Shown: positions 51,248-61,822 of the stretch, in pieces | How the letters are laid out: each line of letters begins with the position of its first letter | Position numbering within the stretch: position 1 is the stretch's first letter | Source: Roseateles sp. SL47 | Lineage (GTDB): Bacteria > Pseudomonadota > Gammaproteobacteria > Burkholderiales > Burkholderiaceae_C | Direction of reading: 5' to 3' | DNA length: 64,000 nucleotides | Assembly: GCF_026625885.1 (NCBI RefSeq) | Contig: NZ_CP113068.1 | Location: forward strand, 3,534,001 to 3,598,000 | The notes under the pieces: model-generated | Told to the model about the DNA's origin: nothing | What the model saw: only the letters and a program-made list of their open reading frames with translations | Database searches by the model: none | Program-made: the position numbers and the translations under genes

Positions 51248-51602
51248 AGCCGCGGCTCGCTGTACTGGCGTGTGTCCTGGTGTCCTGGGGGTGTGGCCTT
51301 CCTGCTATACTCCGCCCGTTTTGTTGCGCAGACCGCCGCCTGCCCTGCTGAAAGTGGGGCAATGAAGAACGGGGGGTCAGCGCCAGAACTACGAGCACGG
51401 CACGGGTCGGTTTCACCTGTGTCCGCAAGTCCCTCACGGGGTCCTTTTGGGCTCCTCTCGGAGACCGCGCGCATGGGCCTTTAGCCATGCGCCAGTGTGG
51501 CAGGGTCAGCCCGGTCGCTTCGGCGGCAGGTGTGTGGCTTTTTCACGGTGTGGCATCCCGCCGGCGGACCTTCCGAATTCATTCCGGAACAAGGAACGCA
51601 TC
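51248..51602 (+). promoter_or_regulatory. rpsO: Upstream region and leader of rpsO
   Basis: This 355-bp gap has no convincing ORF. TATACT at 51306-51311 is a possible -10 element, with no clear -35. The following 290 nt would be an unusually long leader containing potential hairpins (GGGCCTTTAGCCATGC near 51475), possibly the site where S15 represses its own translation. An AAGGAAC ribosome-binding site precedes the ATG. Confidence 0.4.
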
Positions 51603-51872
51603 ATGGCAATCGCCGATCTGAACAAGGCCGACATCGTCAAGGCCAACGCCCGTAGCGCCAACGACACGGGTTCTCCCGAGGTCCAAGTGGCTCTGCTGAC
51701 CGCTCGTATCAACGAGCTGACCCCCCACTTCAAGCTGCACGCCAAGGACCACCACGGCCGTCGCGGTCTGCTGAAGATGGTCAACCAGCGCAAGAGCCTG
51801 CTGGCCTATCTGAAGAACAAGGACGCTGACCGCTACACCGCCCTGATCCAGAAGCTGGGTCTGCGCAAGTAA
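51603..51872 (+). CDS. rpsO: 30S ribosomal protein S15
   Basis: An 89-aa primary 16S rRNA-binding protein of the small subunit. Residues [38 protein letters not shown] are the S15 signature (shown here to identify it). It ends [12 protein letters not shown]. Start ATG at 51603 with AAGGAAC upstream. It precedes pnp, the conserved order in proteobacteria, separated by an attenuating hairpin. Confidence 0.97.
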   Translation: MAIADLNKADIVKANARSANDTGSPEVQVALLTARINELTPHFKLHAKDHHGRRGLLKMVNQRKSLLAYLKNKDADRYTALIQKLGLRK

Positions 51873-51889
51873 TCATCGCCTGTGAACGA

Positions 51890-51930
51890 AGAGCCTGTCT
51901 GGATGTATGCCAACAGGCTCTTTGTTGTTT
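51890..51930 (+). terminator. Intrinsic terminator/attenuator between rpsO and pnp
   Basis: AGAGCCTGT (51890-51898) pairs with ACAGGCTCT (51913-51921), followed by TTGTTGTTT. It lies just after the rpsO stop and probably allows partial read-through to pnp. Confidence 0.85.
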
Positions 51931-52136
51931 CTGACGTCTCGTGCCAGCTGTGTGGGTGCGAGAGGTCGGAGCTGCAGGTTTTCTGAATGGAGTCGGGCTG
52001 ACGTGGCGCTGCTGTGTCATTCCAAGGTGCCTGCCGGCTTGTGCCGCAGTCACGTTGGAATGGCATCCCGCCAAACCCAGCTTCACTCCCGGTTGAAGCC
52101 GCGCCGTGTGCGGCTGCTTATCACTGAGGAGATGCA

Positions 52137-54269
52137 ATGAGCATGTTCAACAAGGTCGTCAAGAGCTTCCAATGGGGCCAGCATCAGGTGACGATGGAGA
52201 CCGGCGAAATCGCCCGTCAATCCACCGGCGCCGTGCTGGTCAATATCGACGACACCGTGGTGCTGGCCACCGTGGTGGCTCGTACCGAAGCCAAGGCAGG
52301 GCAGGACTTCTTCCCCCTGACCGTCGACTACATCGAGAAGACCTACGCCGCCGGCAAGATCCCCGGCAGCTTCTTCAAGCGTGAAGGCCGTCCCAGCGAG
52401 CTGGAAACCCTGACTTCGCGTCTGATCGATCGCCCGATCCGCCCGCTGTTCCCGGAAGGTTTCTTTAATGAAGTGCAGGTGGTGGTGCACACCCTGTCGC
52501 TGAATCCGGAAGTGCAGGCCGACATCGCCGCCATGATCGCTACCAGCGCTGCGCTGGCCGTGTCCGGCATCCCGTTTAATGGCCCGATCGGCGCCGCCCG
52601 CGTGGGTTATGTGAACGGCGAATACGTGCTGAACCCGGGTAAGACCCAGCTGGCCGAGTCCAAGCTGGACCTGGTGGTGGCCGGTACCGAAGCCGCCGTG
52701 CTGATGGTCGAGTCCGAAGCCGACCAACTGACCGAAGACGTCATGCTGGGCGCCGTGGTTTATGGTCATGACCAGGGCAAGATCGCCATCGCCGCCATCA
52801 ATGAACTGGTGCGTGAAGCTGGCAAGCCGTCCTGGAACTGGACCGCTCCCGCCAAGGACGAGCCGTTCATCGCCAAGGTCACCGCCCTGGCTGAAGAGCC
52901 GCTGCGCGCCGCTTATCAGATCCGCTCGAAGCAGGCCCGTACCCAGGCTTGCCGCGAGGCCTATGCCAAGGTGAAGGACGCCCTGGCCGCCGAGAACGTC
53001 GAATTCGACGGCGTGGAAGTGGACGGCCTGCTGTTCGAGATCGAGGCGCGCATCGTGCGCAGCCAGATCCTGGCCGGCGAACCGCGTATCGACGGTCGCG
53101 ACACCCGCACCGTGCGCCCGATCGAGATCCGCAACAGCGTGCTGCCGCGCGCCCACGGCTCGGCGCTGTTCACCCGGGGTGAAACCCAGGCGCTGGTGGC
53201 TGCCACGCTGGGCACCGACCGCGACGCGCAAGTCATCGACGCGCTGGCCGGCGAGTACTCCGAGCGCTTCATGCTGCACTACAACATGCCTCCGTTCGCT
53301 ACCGGCGAAACCGGTCGCGTGGGCAGCCCGAAGCGTCGCGAAATCGGCCACGGCCGACTGGCCAAGCGTGCCCTGGTGGCCGTGCTGCCGACCAAGGAAG
53401 ACTTCCCGTACTCCATCCGCGTGGTGTCGGAAATCACCGAGTCCAACGGTTCGTCGTCGATGGCTTCGGTCTGCGGCGGCTGCCTGTCGCTGCTGGACGC
53501 CGGTGTGCCGCTGAAGGCGCACGTGGCGGGTATCGCCATGGGCCTGATCAAGGATGCCAACCGCTTCGCCGTGCTGACCGACATCCTGGGGGATGAAGAT
53601 CACCTGGGCGACATGGACTTCAAGGTCGCAGGCACCACCTCGGGCATCACCGCCCTGCAGATGGACATCAAGATCCAGGGCATCACCAAGGAAATCATGC
53701 AGGTCGCCCTGGCTCAGGCCAAGGAAGCCCGTCTGCACATCCTGGACAAGATGGTCGGCGCAATGGGCACGGCCAACACCGAGATCTCGCAGTTCGCGCC
53801 GCGTCTGTACACCATGAAGATCAATCCGGAGAAGATCCGTGACGTGATCGGCAAGGGTGGCGCCACCATCCGCGCGCTGACCGAAGAAACCGGTACGCAG
53901 ATCGACATCGCGGAAGACGGCACGATCACCATCGCTTCCACCGATGGCGCCAAGGCGGAAATCGCCAAGAAGCGCATCCAGGAGATCACCGCAGAAGCCG
54001 AAGTGGGCAAGGTCTACGAAGGCGCGGTCACCAAGATCCTGGACTTCGGTGCCTTGGTCAACATCCTGCCGGGCAAGGACGGTCTGCTGCACATCAGCCA
54101 GATCGCCCATCAGCGCGTCGAGAAGGTGACCGACTTCCTGAGCGAAGGCCAGATCGTCAAGGTCAAGGTGCTGGAGACCGATGAAAAGGGCCGCATCAAG
54201 CTGTCGATGAAGGCGCTGCTGGATCGCGATGCTCCCGCGTCCGCTCCGTCGGAAGGCGCTGGCGAGTAA
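52137..54269 (+). CDS. pnp: Polynucleotide phosphorylase
   Basis: A 710-aa 3'-5' exoribonuclease and component of the RNA degradosome. Two RNase PH domains are visible ([20 protein letters not shown] region first; the second with [20 protein letters not shown]), then a KH domain with [20 protein letters not shown] and an S1 domain with [20 protein letters not shown]. Full length and intact. A GAGGAGATGCA ribosome-binding site precedes ATG at 52137. The 264-bp gap after rpsO includes a terminator and probably a cold- or autoregulated promoter and leader. Confidence 0.97.
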   Translation: MSMFNKVVKSFQWGQHQVTMETGEIARQSTGAVLVNIDDTVVLATVVARTEAKAGQDFFPLTVDYIEKTYAAGKIPGSFFKREGRPSELETLTSRLIDRPIRPLFPEGFFNEVQVVVHTLSLNPEVQADIAAMIATSAALAVSGIPFNGPIGAARVGYVNGEYVLNPGKTQLAESKLDLVVAGTEAAVLMVESEADQLTEDVMLGAVVYGHDQGKIAIAAINELVREAGKPSWNWTAPAKDEPFIAKVTALAEEPLRAAYQIRSKQARTQACREAYAKVKDALAAENVEFDGVEVDGLLFEIEARIVRSQILAGEPRIDGRDTRTVRPIEIRNSVLPRAHGSALFTRGETQALVAATLGTDRDAQVIDALAGEYSERFMLHYNMPPFATGETGRVGSPKRREIGHGRLAKRALVAVLPTKEDFPYSIRVVSEITESNGSSSMASVCGGCLSLLDAGVPLKAHVAGIAMGLIKDANRFAVLTDILGDEDHLGDMDFKVAGTTSGITALQMDIKIQGITKEIMQVALAQAKEARLHILDKMVGAMGTANTEISQFAPRLYTMKINPEKIRDVIGKGGATIRALTEETGTQIDIAEDGTITIASTDGAKAEIAKKRIQEITAEAEVGKVYEGAVTKILDFGALVNILPGKDGLLHISQIAHQRVEKVTDFLSEGQIVKVKVLETDEKGRIKLSMKALLDRDAPASAPSEGAGE

Positions 54270-54275
54270 ATCGTC

Positions 54276-55283
54276 ATGAAAGCCATCGCCATCACCCAGC
54301 CGGGTGGGCCCGAGGTGCTGCAACTGGTCGAGCGTCCTGACCCCGTCGCCGGGGTGGGGGGCTGCCTGATCCGTGTGGCGGCCTACGGCATCAACCGTCC
54401 GGATGTGCTGCAACGCAAAGGGGCCTATCCACCCCCGCCCGGGGCGAGTGATCTCCCCGGCCTGGAGGTGGCGGGTGTCATTGAGGCGGGCGACGCTGCC
54501 GCGCTGCAGGCCGCTGGCCTGCGCGTCGGTGATGCCGTCTGTGCGCTGGTGGCGGGTGGTGGTTATGCCGAGCTGTGTGTGGCCCCGGTGGCGCAATGCC
54601 TGCCGGTGCCAGCGGGCTGGAGCATGGAAGAGGCGGCCAGCCTGCCGGAGACCTTCTTCACGGTGTGGAGCAATGTCTTCGAGCGGGCTCGCTTGCAGCC
54701 CGGCGAGACCCTGCTGGTGCATGGCGGCAGCAGCGGTATTGGGGTGACGGCGATTCAGCTGGCCAAGGCGCTGGGCTCGACGGTGCTGGTCACCGTGGGC
54801 AGCGAGGACAAGGCGCAAGCCTGTCGTGCGCTCGGTGCCGACCTGGCCATTCAATATCGCGCCCAGGACTTCGTGGCGGAGGCCAAGGCCTTCACCCAAG
54901 GCCGTGGCGTCGATGTGATCCTCGACATGGTCGCTGGCGACTATGTGGCGCGCAATGTGGACTGCCTGGCTGATGACGGTCGCGCGGTGATCATTGCCGT
55001 GCAAGGCGGCGTCAAGGCGTCGTTCGATGCTGGCCAGGTGCTGCGTCGGCGCCTGACGGTGACCGGTTCCACGCTGCGTCCGCGTTCGCTGGAATTCAAG
55101 GCCGGCATTGCCCGTGCCTTGCGTGAACGGGTGTGGCCGCTGCTGGAGCGGCGTGCCATCCGTCCGGTGCTGTACCGGCAACTGCCGGCACAGCAGGCGG
55201 CGGCGGCCCATGCCCTGATGGAGTCCGGTGAGCACGTCGGCAAGATCGTGCTGAGTTGGTCCTCGAAGACGGAGAGCAATTGA
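54276..55283 (+). CDS. NAD(P)H quinone oxidoreductase, PIG3-like (MDR family)
   Basis: A 335-aa zinc-independent medium-chain dehydrogenase. It begins [17 protein letters not shown], has [19 protein letters not shown], the NADPH-binding [18 protein letters not shown] (preceded by LLVHG) and a [11 protein letters not shown] region; no structural zinc cysteines are seen. Such enzymes reduce quinones or related electrophiles. The gene starts 7 bp after pnp and its stop overlaps the tpiA start (TGATG), so it is part of the pnp-tpiA run seen in many Burkholderiales. Confidence 0.88.
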   Translation: MKAIAITQPGGPEVLQLVERPDPVAGVGGCLIRVAAYGINRPDVLQRKGAYPPPPGASDLPGLEVAGVIEAGDAAALQAAGLRVGDAVCALVAGGGYAELCVAPVAQCLPVPAGWSMEEAASLPETFFTVWSNVFERARLQPGETLLVHGGSSGIGVTAIQLAKALGSTVLVTVGSEDKAQACRALGADLAIQYRAQDFVAEAKAFTQGRGVDVILDMVAGDYVARNVDCLADDGRAVIIAVQGGVKASFDAGQVLRRRLTVTGSTLRPRSLEFKAGIARALRERVWPLLERRAIRPVLYRQLPAQQAAAAHALMESGEHVGKIVLSWSSKTESN

Positions 55284-56023
55284 TGCGCAAGAAACTGGTG
55301 GTGGGCAACTGGAAGATGCACGGCAATCGTGCGTCCAATGCCGTGCTGCTGGCCGGCCTGAAGGAGGCGGGGCCCTGGAATGCCCAGGTCGCCGTCTGTG
55401 TTCCGTTCCCCTACATCACGGAAACCGCGCTGGCCCTCACCGGTCAGTGGGTGTTGTATGGGGCCCAGGATTGCTCCGCGCATGAGCAGGGCGCCTACAC
55501 CGGTGAAGTGTCGTCCGCGATGCTGGCCGATCTGGGTTGCCGTTATGCCATCGTGGGTCATTCCGAGCGCCGGGCCTATCACCACGAAAGCGATCAGCTG
55601 GTGGCCGACAAGGCCAAGGCCGCGCTGGCGCATGGCATCACGCCCATCGTCTGTGTGGGTGAGACGCTGGCCGAGCGCGAGGCGGGTCGCACGGAAGAGG
55701 TGGTGAAGCGCCAGCTCGCTGCGGTCATCCACACGCTGACGCATTGCATCGGTGAAATCGTGGTGGCTTACGAGCCGGTCTGGGCCATCGGTACCGGCCT
55801 CACGGCCACGCCGGAGCAGGCCCAGCATGTGCACGCCCTGCTGCGTCAGCAGCTCAAGGCGGCCACGCAAAAGGCTGACCAGATGCAGATCCTCTACGGC
55901 GGCAGCGTCAAGCCGGACAATGCCGTCCAATTGTTTGCCCAGCCCGATATCGACGGCGGCCTCATCGGAGGTGCCGCGTTGAAGGCTGCTGATTTTGCGG
56001 CGATCTGCCGCGCCGCCGGCTGA
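55283..56023 (+). CDS. tpiA: Triosephosphate isomerase
   Basis: A 246-aa TIM barrel interconverting dihydroxyacetone phosphate and glyceraldehyde 3-phosphate. Active-site residues are Lys11 in GNWKMHG, His in AIVGHSERR and Glu in [13 protein letters not shown]; the phosphate loop is [10 protein letters not shown]. The ATG at 55283 overlaps the previous stop as TGATG and gives the family start [12 protein letters not shown]. The longer open frame upstream is not used. secG follows after 44 bp. Confidence 0.96.
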   Translation: MRKKLVVGNWKMHGNRASNAVLLAGLKEAGPWNAQVAVCVPFPYITETALALTGQWVLYGAQDCSAHEQGAYTGEVSSAMLADLGCRYAIVGHSERRAYHHESDQLVADKAKAALAHGITPIVCVGETLAEREAGRTEEVVKRQLAAVIHTLTHCIGEIVVAYEPVWAIGTGLTATPEQAQHVHALLRQQLKAATQKADQMQILYGGSVKPDNAVQLFAQPDIDGGLIGGAALKAADFAAICRAAG

Positions 56024-56067
56024 ATCCACCGGCTGAAGGTCCCCAAGGATTCTGGAGAAAGAAGCAA

Positions 56068-56475
56068 ATGCAAGTGTTGATGAACCTGGTGCTGGTGCTG
56101 CAGCTGGTGGCTGCCCTGGCGATGATCGGTCTGGTGTTGGTGCAGCATGGCAAGGGTGCCGACATGGGCGCCTCCTTCGGCAGTGGCGCGTCCGGCAGTC
56201 TCTTTGGTGCCACGGGAAGTGCCAACTTCCTCTCGCGCAGCACCGCAATCGCCGCTACCATCTTCTTTGTCTGCACACTGGCCCTGGCCTACATGAGCAG
56301 CCATCGAGCATCCGGTGTGGACGGTTCTTCCGCCGCCGAGCGTCTGCTGGAGCAGGGCGGTGCCGCCCGCGCCACCGCTGCCTCGGCACCGGTGCCTGCC
56401 GCTTCCGCTGCCACTGACGTGGTGCCGGGTGCTGCACTGTCTCCGGTGGCGCCTGCCTCGGCCGCATCGAACTGA
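56068..56475 (+). CDS. secG: Preprotein translocase subunit SecG
   Basis: A 135-aa inner-membrane component of the SecYEG channel with two membrane segments (LVLVLQLVAALAMIGLVLVQHG and STAIAATIFFVCTLALAYMS) and the conserved loop HGKGADMGASFGSGASGSLFG between them. The C-terminal 50 residues are Ala/Ser/Pro-rich, as in many betaproteobacterial SecG. Located between tpiA and tRNA-Leu, a conserved arrangement. Confidence 0.95.
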   Translation: MQVLMNLVLVLQLVAALAMIGLVLVQHGKGADMGASFGSGASGSLFGATGSANFLSRSTAIAATIFFVCTLALAYMSSHRASGVDGSSAAERLLEQGGAARATAASAPVPAASAATDVVPGAALSPVAPASAASN

Positions 56476-56608
56476 TCGAAGTGGGCGGCTGGCGTAAGCA
56501 CCTCGACAAAATTGCTTCAGTTCACTAGTGAGCTTCGGAAAGCGGTATAGAATTCGAGGCTGTCTGAAACGCGAGCCGTCAAGACAAAGTCACCGAAAGG
56601 TGACATAA

Positions 56609-56693
56609 GCCGACGTGGTGAAATTGGTAGACACGCTATCTTGAGGGGGTAGTGGCGAAAGCTGTGCGAGTTCGAGTCTCGCCGTCGGCACCA
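56609..56693 (+). tRNA. tRNA-Leu, anticodon GAG
   Basis: An 85-nt class II tRNA. It begins GCCGACGTGGTG, has anticodon stem-loop CTATC-TTGAGGG-GGTAG (anticodon GAG, codons CUC/CUU), a long variable arm (TGGCGAAAGCTGTGC region) and T loop GTTCGAGTC, ending with encoded CCA. Position between secG and nuoA is conserved in the order. Confidence 0.95.
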
Positions 56694-57053
56694 GAATAAA
56701 TCGGCCTGCCAAGGTCTTTGAGATCTAGCCCAACAAGCCGGATTTCAAAGAGACCCAAAGCAGGTTGATGTCTTTTGAATCTTCCGAAGTACTTCAGCCG
56801 GTGCCCCCGCACTGCTGAGTATTGAAGAAGGTCAAAAGGACAGGCGGGCGCGGTCCGTAGGCGATAGTTTTATCGCTCACGGCGCGCCCGTTGTTTTTGC
56901 CGAATGTTTGCCGAGTGTGCTGCTGGCCGAGTTTCTCGGTGGGTGGTGGGGCTCGGTGGCCCGTTGGAAACCTGTTCGGAATGGGGCTGTCTGTCGGGTA
57001 ATTGCATTGCCTGCAGTCGACTGTCCATCCCGGCATAAACGAAGAGCAAAGTC
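56694..57053 (+). other. Intergenic region between tRNA-Leu and nuoA
   Basis: This 360-bp gap carries no gene I can support. It contains a strong hairpin at 56846-56889 and should hold the nuo operon promoter, which I could not locate precisely. No good Shine-Dalgarno precedes the GTG of nuoA, apart from GAAGAG at 57041-57046. Confidence 0.5.
56846..56898 (+). terminator. Nested hairpin with T-tract before the nuo operon
   Basis: Outer stem GGGCGCG/CGCGCCC (56846-56852 with 56883-56889) encloses an inner stem GCGATA/TATCGC with a short GTTT loop. GTTGTTTTT follows. It probably ends the secG-tRNA-Leu transcript. Confidence 0.75.
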
Positions 57054-57413
57054 GTGAGCCTGGAACAATACCTGCCCGTCATCCTTTTCATTCTGGTCGG
57101 CGCCGTGGTGGGTATAGCACCCCAGGTTCTCGGCTTTGTGCTCGGCCCCCGTCGTCCTGACGAGGCCAAAAACTCCCCTTATGAATGCGGCTTCGAGGCC
57201 TTTGAGAACGCGCGAATGAAATTCGACGTGCGTTATTACCTCGTGGCCATTCTCTTCATTCTGTTCGACCTGGAAATCGCCTTCCTCTTCCCGTGGGCCG
57301 TGTCCCTGCGTGAAGTGGGTCCTGCCGGCTTCTGGGCGATGATGGTGTTCCTGGGTATTCTGGTCGTGGGGTTTGCCTACGAGTGGAAAAAGGGCGCCCT
57401 CGACTGGGAATGA
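57054..57413 (+). CDS. nuoA: NADH-quinone oxidoreductase subunit A
   Basis: A 119-aa membrane subunit of complex I with three membrane segments. The conserved loop [28 protein letters not shown] residues and [13 protein letters not shown] identify it. GTG start at 57054. It is the first gene of the nuo operon, which continues in standard order to nuoG and beyond the window. Confidence 0.96.
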   Translation: MSLEQYLPVILFILVGAVVGIAPQVLGFVLGPRRPDEAKNSPYECGFEAFENARMKFDVRYYLVAILFILFDLEIAFLFPWAVSLREVGPAGFWAMMVFLGILVVGFAYEWKKGALDWE

Positions 57414-57519
57414 CCGGCTGCTGAGCCACCAACGGTACGCAGGCCCCGTCCGGGTCTGATGTGCGGTGGGGAAGGGCGGCTTGCCCGACTCCATGCTTTC
57501 GAAAGATTGGGATTTCGAT

Positions 57520-57996
57520 ATGGGTAACGAAGGCTTGATGAAGGAAGGCTTCCTGACCACTTCCATCGACGTGCTGGTGAATTGGTCCAAGACCGGTTCC
57601 CTGTGGCCGATGACCTTCGGTCTGGCTTGCTGTGCGGTGGAAATGATGCATGCCGGCGCTGCGCGCTACGACATCGACCGCTTCGGCATGTTGTTCCGCC
57701 CCAGCCCCCGTCAGTCCGATCTGATGATCGTGGCCGGCACGCTGTGCAACAAGATGGCGCCGGCCCTGCGCAAGGTCTACGACCAGATGGCCGAGCCGCG
57801 CTGGGTGCTGTCCATGGGGTCCTGCGCCAACGGTGGTGGCTACTACCACTACAGCTATTCGGTGGTGCGCGGCTGTGACCGCATCGTGCCGGTGGACGTC
57901 TACGTGCCAGGCTGTCCGCCCACCGCCGAGGCGCTGCTCTACGGCATCCTGCAGCTGCAGGCCAAGATCCGCCGCGAAAACACCATCGCGCGCTAA
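57520..57996 (+). CDS. nuoB: NADH-quinone oxidoreductase subunit B
   Basis: A 158-aa peripheral-arm subunit that carries the terminal [4Fe-4S] cluster N2 next to the quinone site. Cluster ligands are visible in [20 protein letters not shown] and [16 protein letters not shown] at 57520 gives the usual [14 protein letters not shown] start; two upstream in-frame ATGs are possible but unlikely. Confidence 0.95.
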   Translation: MGNEGLMKEGFLTTSIDVLVNWSKTGSLWPMTFGLACCAVEMMHAGAARYDIDRFGMLFRPSPRQSDLMIVAGTLCNKMAPALRKVYDQMAEPRWVLSMGSCANGGGYYHYSYSVVRGCDRIVPVDVYVPGCPPTAEALLYGILQLQAKIRRENTIAR

Positions 57997-58017
57997 GCAT
58001 CCCAGCAAGCCAAGCAC

Positions 58018-58611
58018 ATGAGCAAACTCGATACCTTGCAGGCGGCGCTCGAGTCCGTCCTGGGTGGCCAGATCGTGGCCCTGAAGCGCGAACTCGGCGA
58101 GATCACCATCACCGTGGCCGCCAAGGACTATGCCAACGTGGCCAAGCTGCTGCGGGACCATTCCGAACTGCGCTTTGAACAGCTGATCGACCTGTGTGGC
58201 GTGGACTACAGCGCCTACAAGGACGGTGCCTACGAAGGCCCGCGTTTTGCGGCGGTCACCCATCTGCTGTCGATCAACAAGAACTGGCGCCTGCGCCTGA
58301 AGGTGTTTGCACCGGACGACGACTTCCCGGTGGTGGCCTCGGTCAATGCCATCTGGAATGCTGCCAACTGGTTCGAGCGCGAAGCCTTCGACCTCTACGG
58401 CATCATCTTCGAAGGTCACGAAGACCTGCGCCGCATCCTGACGGACTACGGCTTCATCGGCCATCCGATGCGCAAGGACTTCCCGGTGACGGGCCATGTC
58501 GAAATGCGCTACGACCCCGAGCAGAAGCGGGTGATCTACCAGCCGGTGACGATTGAGCCGCGCGAAATCACGCCCCGCGTCATCCGCGAAGACAACTACG
58601 GCGGACTTTGA
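58018..58611 (+). CDS. nuoC: NADH-quinone oxidoreductase subunit C
   Basis: A 197-aa hydrophilic subunit (30-kDa homologue) of the complex I peripheral arm. The family signature [19 protein letters not shown] with [20 protein letters not shown] is present and the C-terminus ends IREDNYGGL. Here nuoC and nuoD are separate genes, unlike the E. coli fusion. Gaps to neighbours are 21 and 2 bp. Confidence 0.96.
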   Translation: MSKLDTLQAALESVLGGQIVALKRELGEITITVAAKDYANVAKLLRDHSELRFEQLIDLCGVDYSAYKDGAYEGPRFAAVTHLLSINKNWRLRLKVFAPDDDFPVVASVNAIWNAANWFEREAFDLYGIIFEGHEDLRRILTDYGFIGHPMRKDFPVTGHVEMRYDPEQKRVIYQPVTIEPREITPRVIREDNYGGL

Positions 58612-58613
58612 TC

Positions 58614-59867
58614 ATGGCCGAAATCAAGAACTACACACTGAACTTCGGGCCCCAGCACCCGGCCGCTCACGGCGTGCTGCGTCTGGTGCTGGAACTGGAC
58701 GGCGAAGTCATCCAGCGCGCCGACCCGCACATCGGCCTGCTGCACCGCGCCACCGAAAAGCTGGCCGAAACCAAGACCTTCATCCAGTCCTTGCCCTACA
58801 TGGACCGTCTCGACTACGTGTCGATGATGGCCAACGAACATGCCTATTGCCTGGCCATCGAGAAGATGCTGGGTCTGGAAGTGCCGGAACGTGCGCAGTA
58901 CATCCGCGTGATGTTCGCCGAGCTGACGCGCATCCTGAACCACCTGCTGTGGTTGGGCGCGCACGGCATCGACTGCGGCGCGATGAACATCCTGATCTAC
59001 TGCTTCCGCGAGCGTGAAGACATCTTCGACATGTACGAAGCTGTCTCGGGCGCCCGCATGCATGCGGCCTACTTCCGTCCGGGTGGCGTCTACCGCGACC
59101 TGCCGGACAGCATGCCGCAGTACAAGGTCAGCAAGATCAAGAACCAGAAGGCCATCGACCGCCTGAACGAGAACCGTCAGGGCTCGCTCCTGGACTTCAT
59201 CGAAGACTTCTGCAAGCGCTTCCCGGCCAACGTCGACGACTACGAAACCCTGCTCACCGACAACCGGATCTGGAAGCAGCGGACCGTCGGCATCGGTGTG
59301 ATGTCGCCTGAGCGCGCGCTGAACCTGGGCCTGACCGGCCCGATGCTGCGTGGCTCCGGCATTGCCTGGGACACCCGCAAGACCCAGCCCTACGATGTCT
59401 ATGCCAAGATGGACTTCGACATCCCGGTGGGGACCAACGGCGACACCTACGACCGTTATCTCGTGCGTGTGGAAGAAATGCGCCAGTCCAACCGCATCGT
59501 CCAGCAGTGCGTGAAGTGGCTCAAGGCCAACCCCGGCCCGGTGATCACCGACAACCACAAGGTGGCGCCTCCCTCCCGTGTCGCCATGAAGAGCAGCATG
59601 GAAGAGCTGATCCACCACTTCAAGCTGTTCACCGAAGGCTTCCGCGTTCCCGAGGGCGAGGCCTATGCCAGCGTGGAACATCCGAAGGGCGAGTTTGGCA
59701 TCTACCTGATCAGCGATGGCGCCAACAAGCCTTACCGCCTGAAGATCCGGGCTCCGGGTTATTCGCATCTGGCGGCGCTGGATGAAATGGCGCGTGGCCA
59801 CATGATCGCTGACGCGGTGGCCGTGATCGGCACGATGGACATCGTGTTCGGTGAAATTGACCGTTGA
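58614..59867 (+). CDS. nuoD: NADH-quinone oxidoreductase subunit D
   Basis: A 417-aa 49-kDa homologue forming the quinone-binding cavity with NuoB. It begins with [20 protein letters not shown], has the [19 protein letters not shown] region and ends [22 protein letters not shown] at 58614 is 2 bp after nuoC; an upstream TTG is not needed. Intact and highly conserved. Confidence 0.96.
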   Translation: MAEIKNYTLNFGPQHPAAHGVLRLVLELDGEVIQRADPHIGLLHRATEKLAETKTFIQSLPYMDRLDYVSMMANEHAYCLAIEKMLGLEVPERAQYIRVMFAELTRILNHLLWLGAHGIDCGAMNILIYCFREREDIFDMYEAVSGARMHAAYFRPGGVYRDLPDSMPQYKVSKIKNQKAIDRLNENRQGSLLDFIEDFCKRFPANVDDYETLLTDNRIWKQRTVGIGVMSPERALNLGLTGPMLRGSGIAWDTRKTQPYDVYAKMDFDIPVGTNGDTYDRYLVRVEEMRQSNRIVQQCVKWLKANPGPVITDNHKVAPPSRVAMKSSMEELIHHFKLFTEGFRVPEGEAYASVEHPKGEFGIYLISDGANKPYRLKIRAPGYSHLAALDEMARGHMIADAVAVIGTMDIVFGEIDR

Positions 59868-59878
59868 GTGGTGACGCG

Positions 59879-60415
59879 ATGAGCAGCACTGAAATTGTGA
59901 ATACCGCAGCCGGCACGGCCTTCGTGCTGAGCGACGCCACCCGGGCCCGCTTTGACCGGGAAGTGGCCAAGTACCCGGCCGAGCAGGCGCAGTCGGCCGT
60001 GATGGCCTGCCTGTCCATCGTCCAGCAGGAGCAGGGCTACGTGTCGCGCGAGGCGGAAGACGCCATCGCCGCCTACCTTGGCATGCCGGCGATTGCCGTC
60101 TACGAGGTCACGACCTTCTACAACATGTACAACCAGCGCAAGCTGGGCAAGTTCAAGCTGAACGTCTGCACCAACCTGCCGTGCCAGTTGCGTGACGGCC
60201 AGAAGGCGCTGGAGCACCTGTGCGGCAAGCTGGGTGTGGCAGAGGGCGGCACCACGGCGGACGGCTTGTTCACCGTGCAGAAGAGCGAGTGCCTGGGGGC
60301 CTGCGCCGATGCACCGGTGATGCTGGTCAATGACCGCCAGATGTGCAGCTTCATGAGCCATCAGCGCCTGGACGAACTGGTGGATGCGCTCAAGGCGCAC
60401 GCCACCAAGAACTGA
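59879..60415 (+). CDS. nuoE: NADH-quinone oxidoreductase subunit E
   Basis: A 178-aa 24-kDa homologue with a thioredoxin-like [2Fe-2S] domain (cluster N1a). The four ligands are in CTNLPC and [12 protein letters not shown]. The N-terminal helical region [19 protein letters not shown] is typical. ATG at 59879 was selected over an earlier TTG overlapping nuoD. Confidence 0.95.
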   Translation: MSSTEIVNTAAGTAFVLSDATRARFDREVAKYPAEQAQSAVMACLSIVQQEQGYVSREAEDAIAAYLGMPAIAVYEVTTFYNMYNQRKLGKFKLNVCTNLPCQLRDGQKALEHLCGKLGVAEGGTTADGLFTVQKSECLGACADAPVMLVNDRQMCSFMSHQRLDELVDALKAHATKN

Positions 60416-60425
60416 GGGAACGCGC

Positions 60426-61799
60426 ATGACTATCGATCTCTCCAAGTGGCAATCGACCGGTGCCGAGACCTGCTTCCATGACCGTCACCTCGGCCCGCAG
60501 ATCTATGCTGAGCTGAATGGCAAGAACTGGTCGATCCAGGACTACCAGGCACGTGGGGGCTATCAGGCCCTTCGCAAGATCCTGGGCCAGGATGGCGGTG
60601 AAGGCCTGACCCCGGACCAGGTGATTGCCGAGGTGAAGGCCTCCGGCCTGCGTGGCCGTGGCGGCGCCGGTTTCCCCACTGGCCTGAAGTGGAGCTTCAT
60701 GCCCCGCCAGTTCCCGGGTGCGAAATACCTCGTCTGCAATTCGGACGAAGGCGAACCGGGTACCTGCAAGGACCGCGACATCCTCATGTTCAACCCGCAC
60801 ATCGTCATCGAAGGCATGGCGATTGCGGCGTATGCCATGGGCATCCGCACCGGCTACAACTACATCCACGGCGAAATCTTCGAGGTGTATGAACGCTTCG
60901 AAGCCGCGCTGGAGGAAGCCCGTGCCGCCGGCCTGCTGGGGGACAACATCCTGGGCAGCAGCTTCAGCTTCCAGCTGCATGCGCACCACGGCTTCGGCGC
61001 CTACATCTGCGGCGAAGAAACCGCGCTGCTGGAATCGCTGGAAGGCAAGAAGGGCCAGCCGCGCTTCAAGCCGCCGTTCCCGGCCAGCTTCGGTCTGTAC
61101 GGCAAGCCAACCACCATCAACAACACCGAGACCTTCGCTGCGGTGCCCTGGATCATCCGCAACGGGGGCCAGAAGTACCTGGAAGTGGGCAAGCCCAACA
61201 ACGGTGGCACCAAGATCTTCTCGGTCTCCGGCGACGTGAACCGTCCCGGCAACTATGAGGTGCCGCTGGGTACCTCGTTCGAGAAGCTGCTGGAGCTCGC
61301 CGGTGGCGTGCGCACCGGCCGCAAGCTCAAGGCCGTGATCCCCGGCGGGTCCTCCGCGCCGGTGTTGCCGGCCGACCTCATGATGCAGTGCACGATGGAC
61401 TATGACTCCATCGCCAAGGCCGGCTCCATGCTGGGCTCGGGCGCCGTCATCGTGATGGACGACTCGCGTTGCATGGTCAACAGCCTGCTGCGCCTGTCCT
61501 ACTTCTATGCGCATGAATCCTGCGGCCAGTGCACCCCCTGCCGCGAGGGCACCGGCTGGATGCACCGCGTCATCGAACGCATTGCGCATGGCAAGGGCCG
61601 CAAGGAAGACATCGACCTGCTGAACTCGGTGGCCGACAACATCCAGGGCCGCACCATCTGCGCCCTGGGCGACGCAGCCGCCATGCCGGTGCGCGCGATG
61701 ATCAAGCACTTCAAGCATGAGTTCATCGCCATGATCGAGCAGGCCCAGTCCCCCACATCCCAACCACGTCAGACTGCCCCGGCCGGGTCGCTGGCCTGA
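60426..61799 (+). CDS. nuoF: NADH-quinone oxidoreductase subunit F
   Basis: A 457-aa 51-kDa homologue where NADH is oxidised. It shows the NADH/FMN loop [16 protein letters not shown], the FMN site [17 protein letters not shown] and the [4Fe-4S] N3 ligands in [15 protein letters not shown] at 60426, 10 bp after nuoE. The last 15 residues are Ser/Pro/Ala-rich and variable. Confidence 0.96.
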   Translation: MTIDLSKWQSTGAETCFHDRHLGPQIYAELNGKNWSIQDYQARGGYQALRKILGQDGGEGLTPDQVIAEVKASGLRGRGGAGFPTGLKWSFMPRQFPGAKYLVCNSDEGEPGTCKDRDILMFNPHIVIEGMAIAAYAMGIRTGYNYIHGEIFEVYERFEAALEEARAAGLLGDNILGSSFSFQLHAHHGFGAYICGEETALLESLEGKKGQPRFKPPFPASFGLYGKPTTINNTETFAAVPWIIRNGGQKYLEVGKPNNGGTKIFSVSGDVNRPGNYEVPLGTSFEKLLELAGGVRTGRKLKAVIPGGSSAPVLPADLMMQCTMDYDSIAKAGSMLGSGAVIVMDDSRCMVNSLLRLSYFYAHESCGQCTPCREGTGWMHRVIERIAHGKGRKEDIDLLNSVADNIQGRTICALGDAAAMPVRAMIKHFKHEFIAMIEQAQSPTSQPRQTAPAGSLA

Positions 61800-61822
61800 T
61801 CCGGAGCCGCTGAGAAGAAGCT

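Noticed and set aside
52083..55235. A 1050-aa open frame antisense to pnp and the quinone oxidoreductase
   Set aside because: High-GC shadow frame: Gln/His/Arg-rich, no domain, exactly opposite conserved genes.
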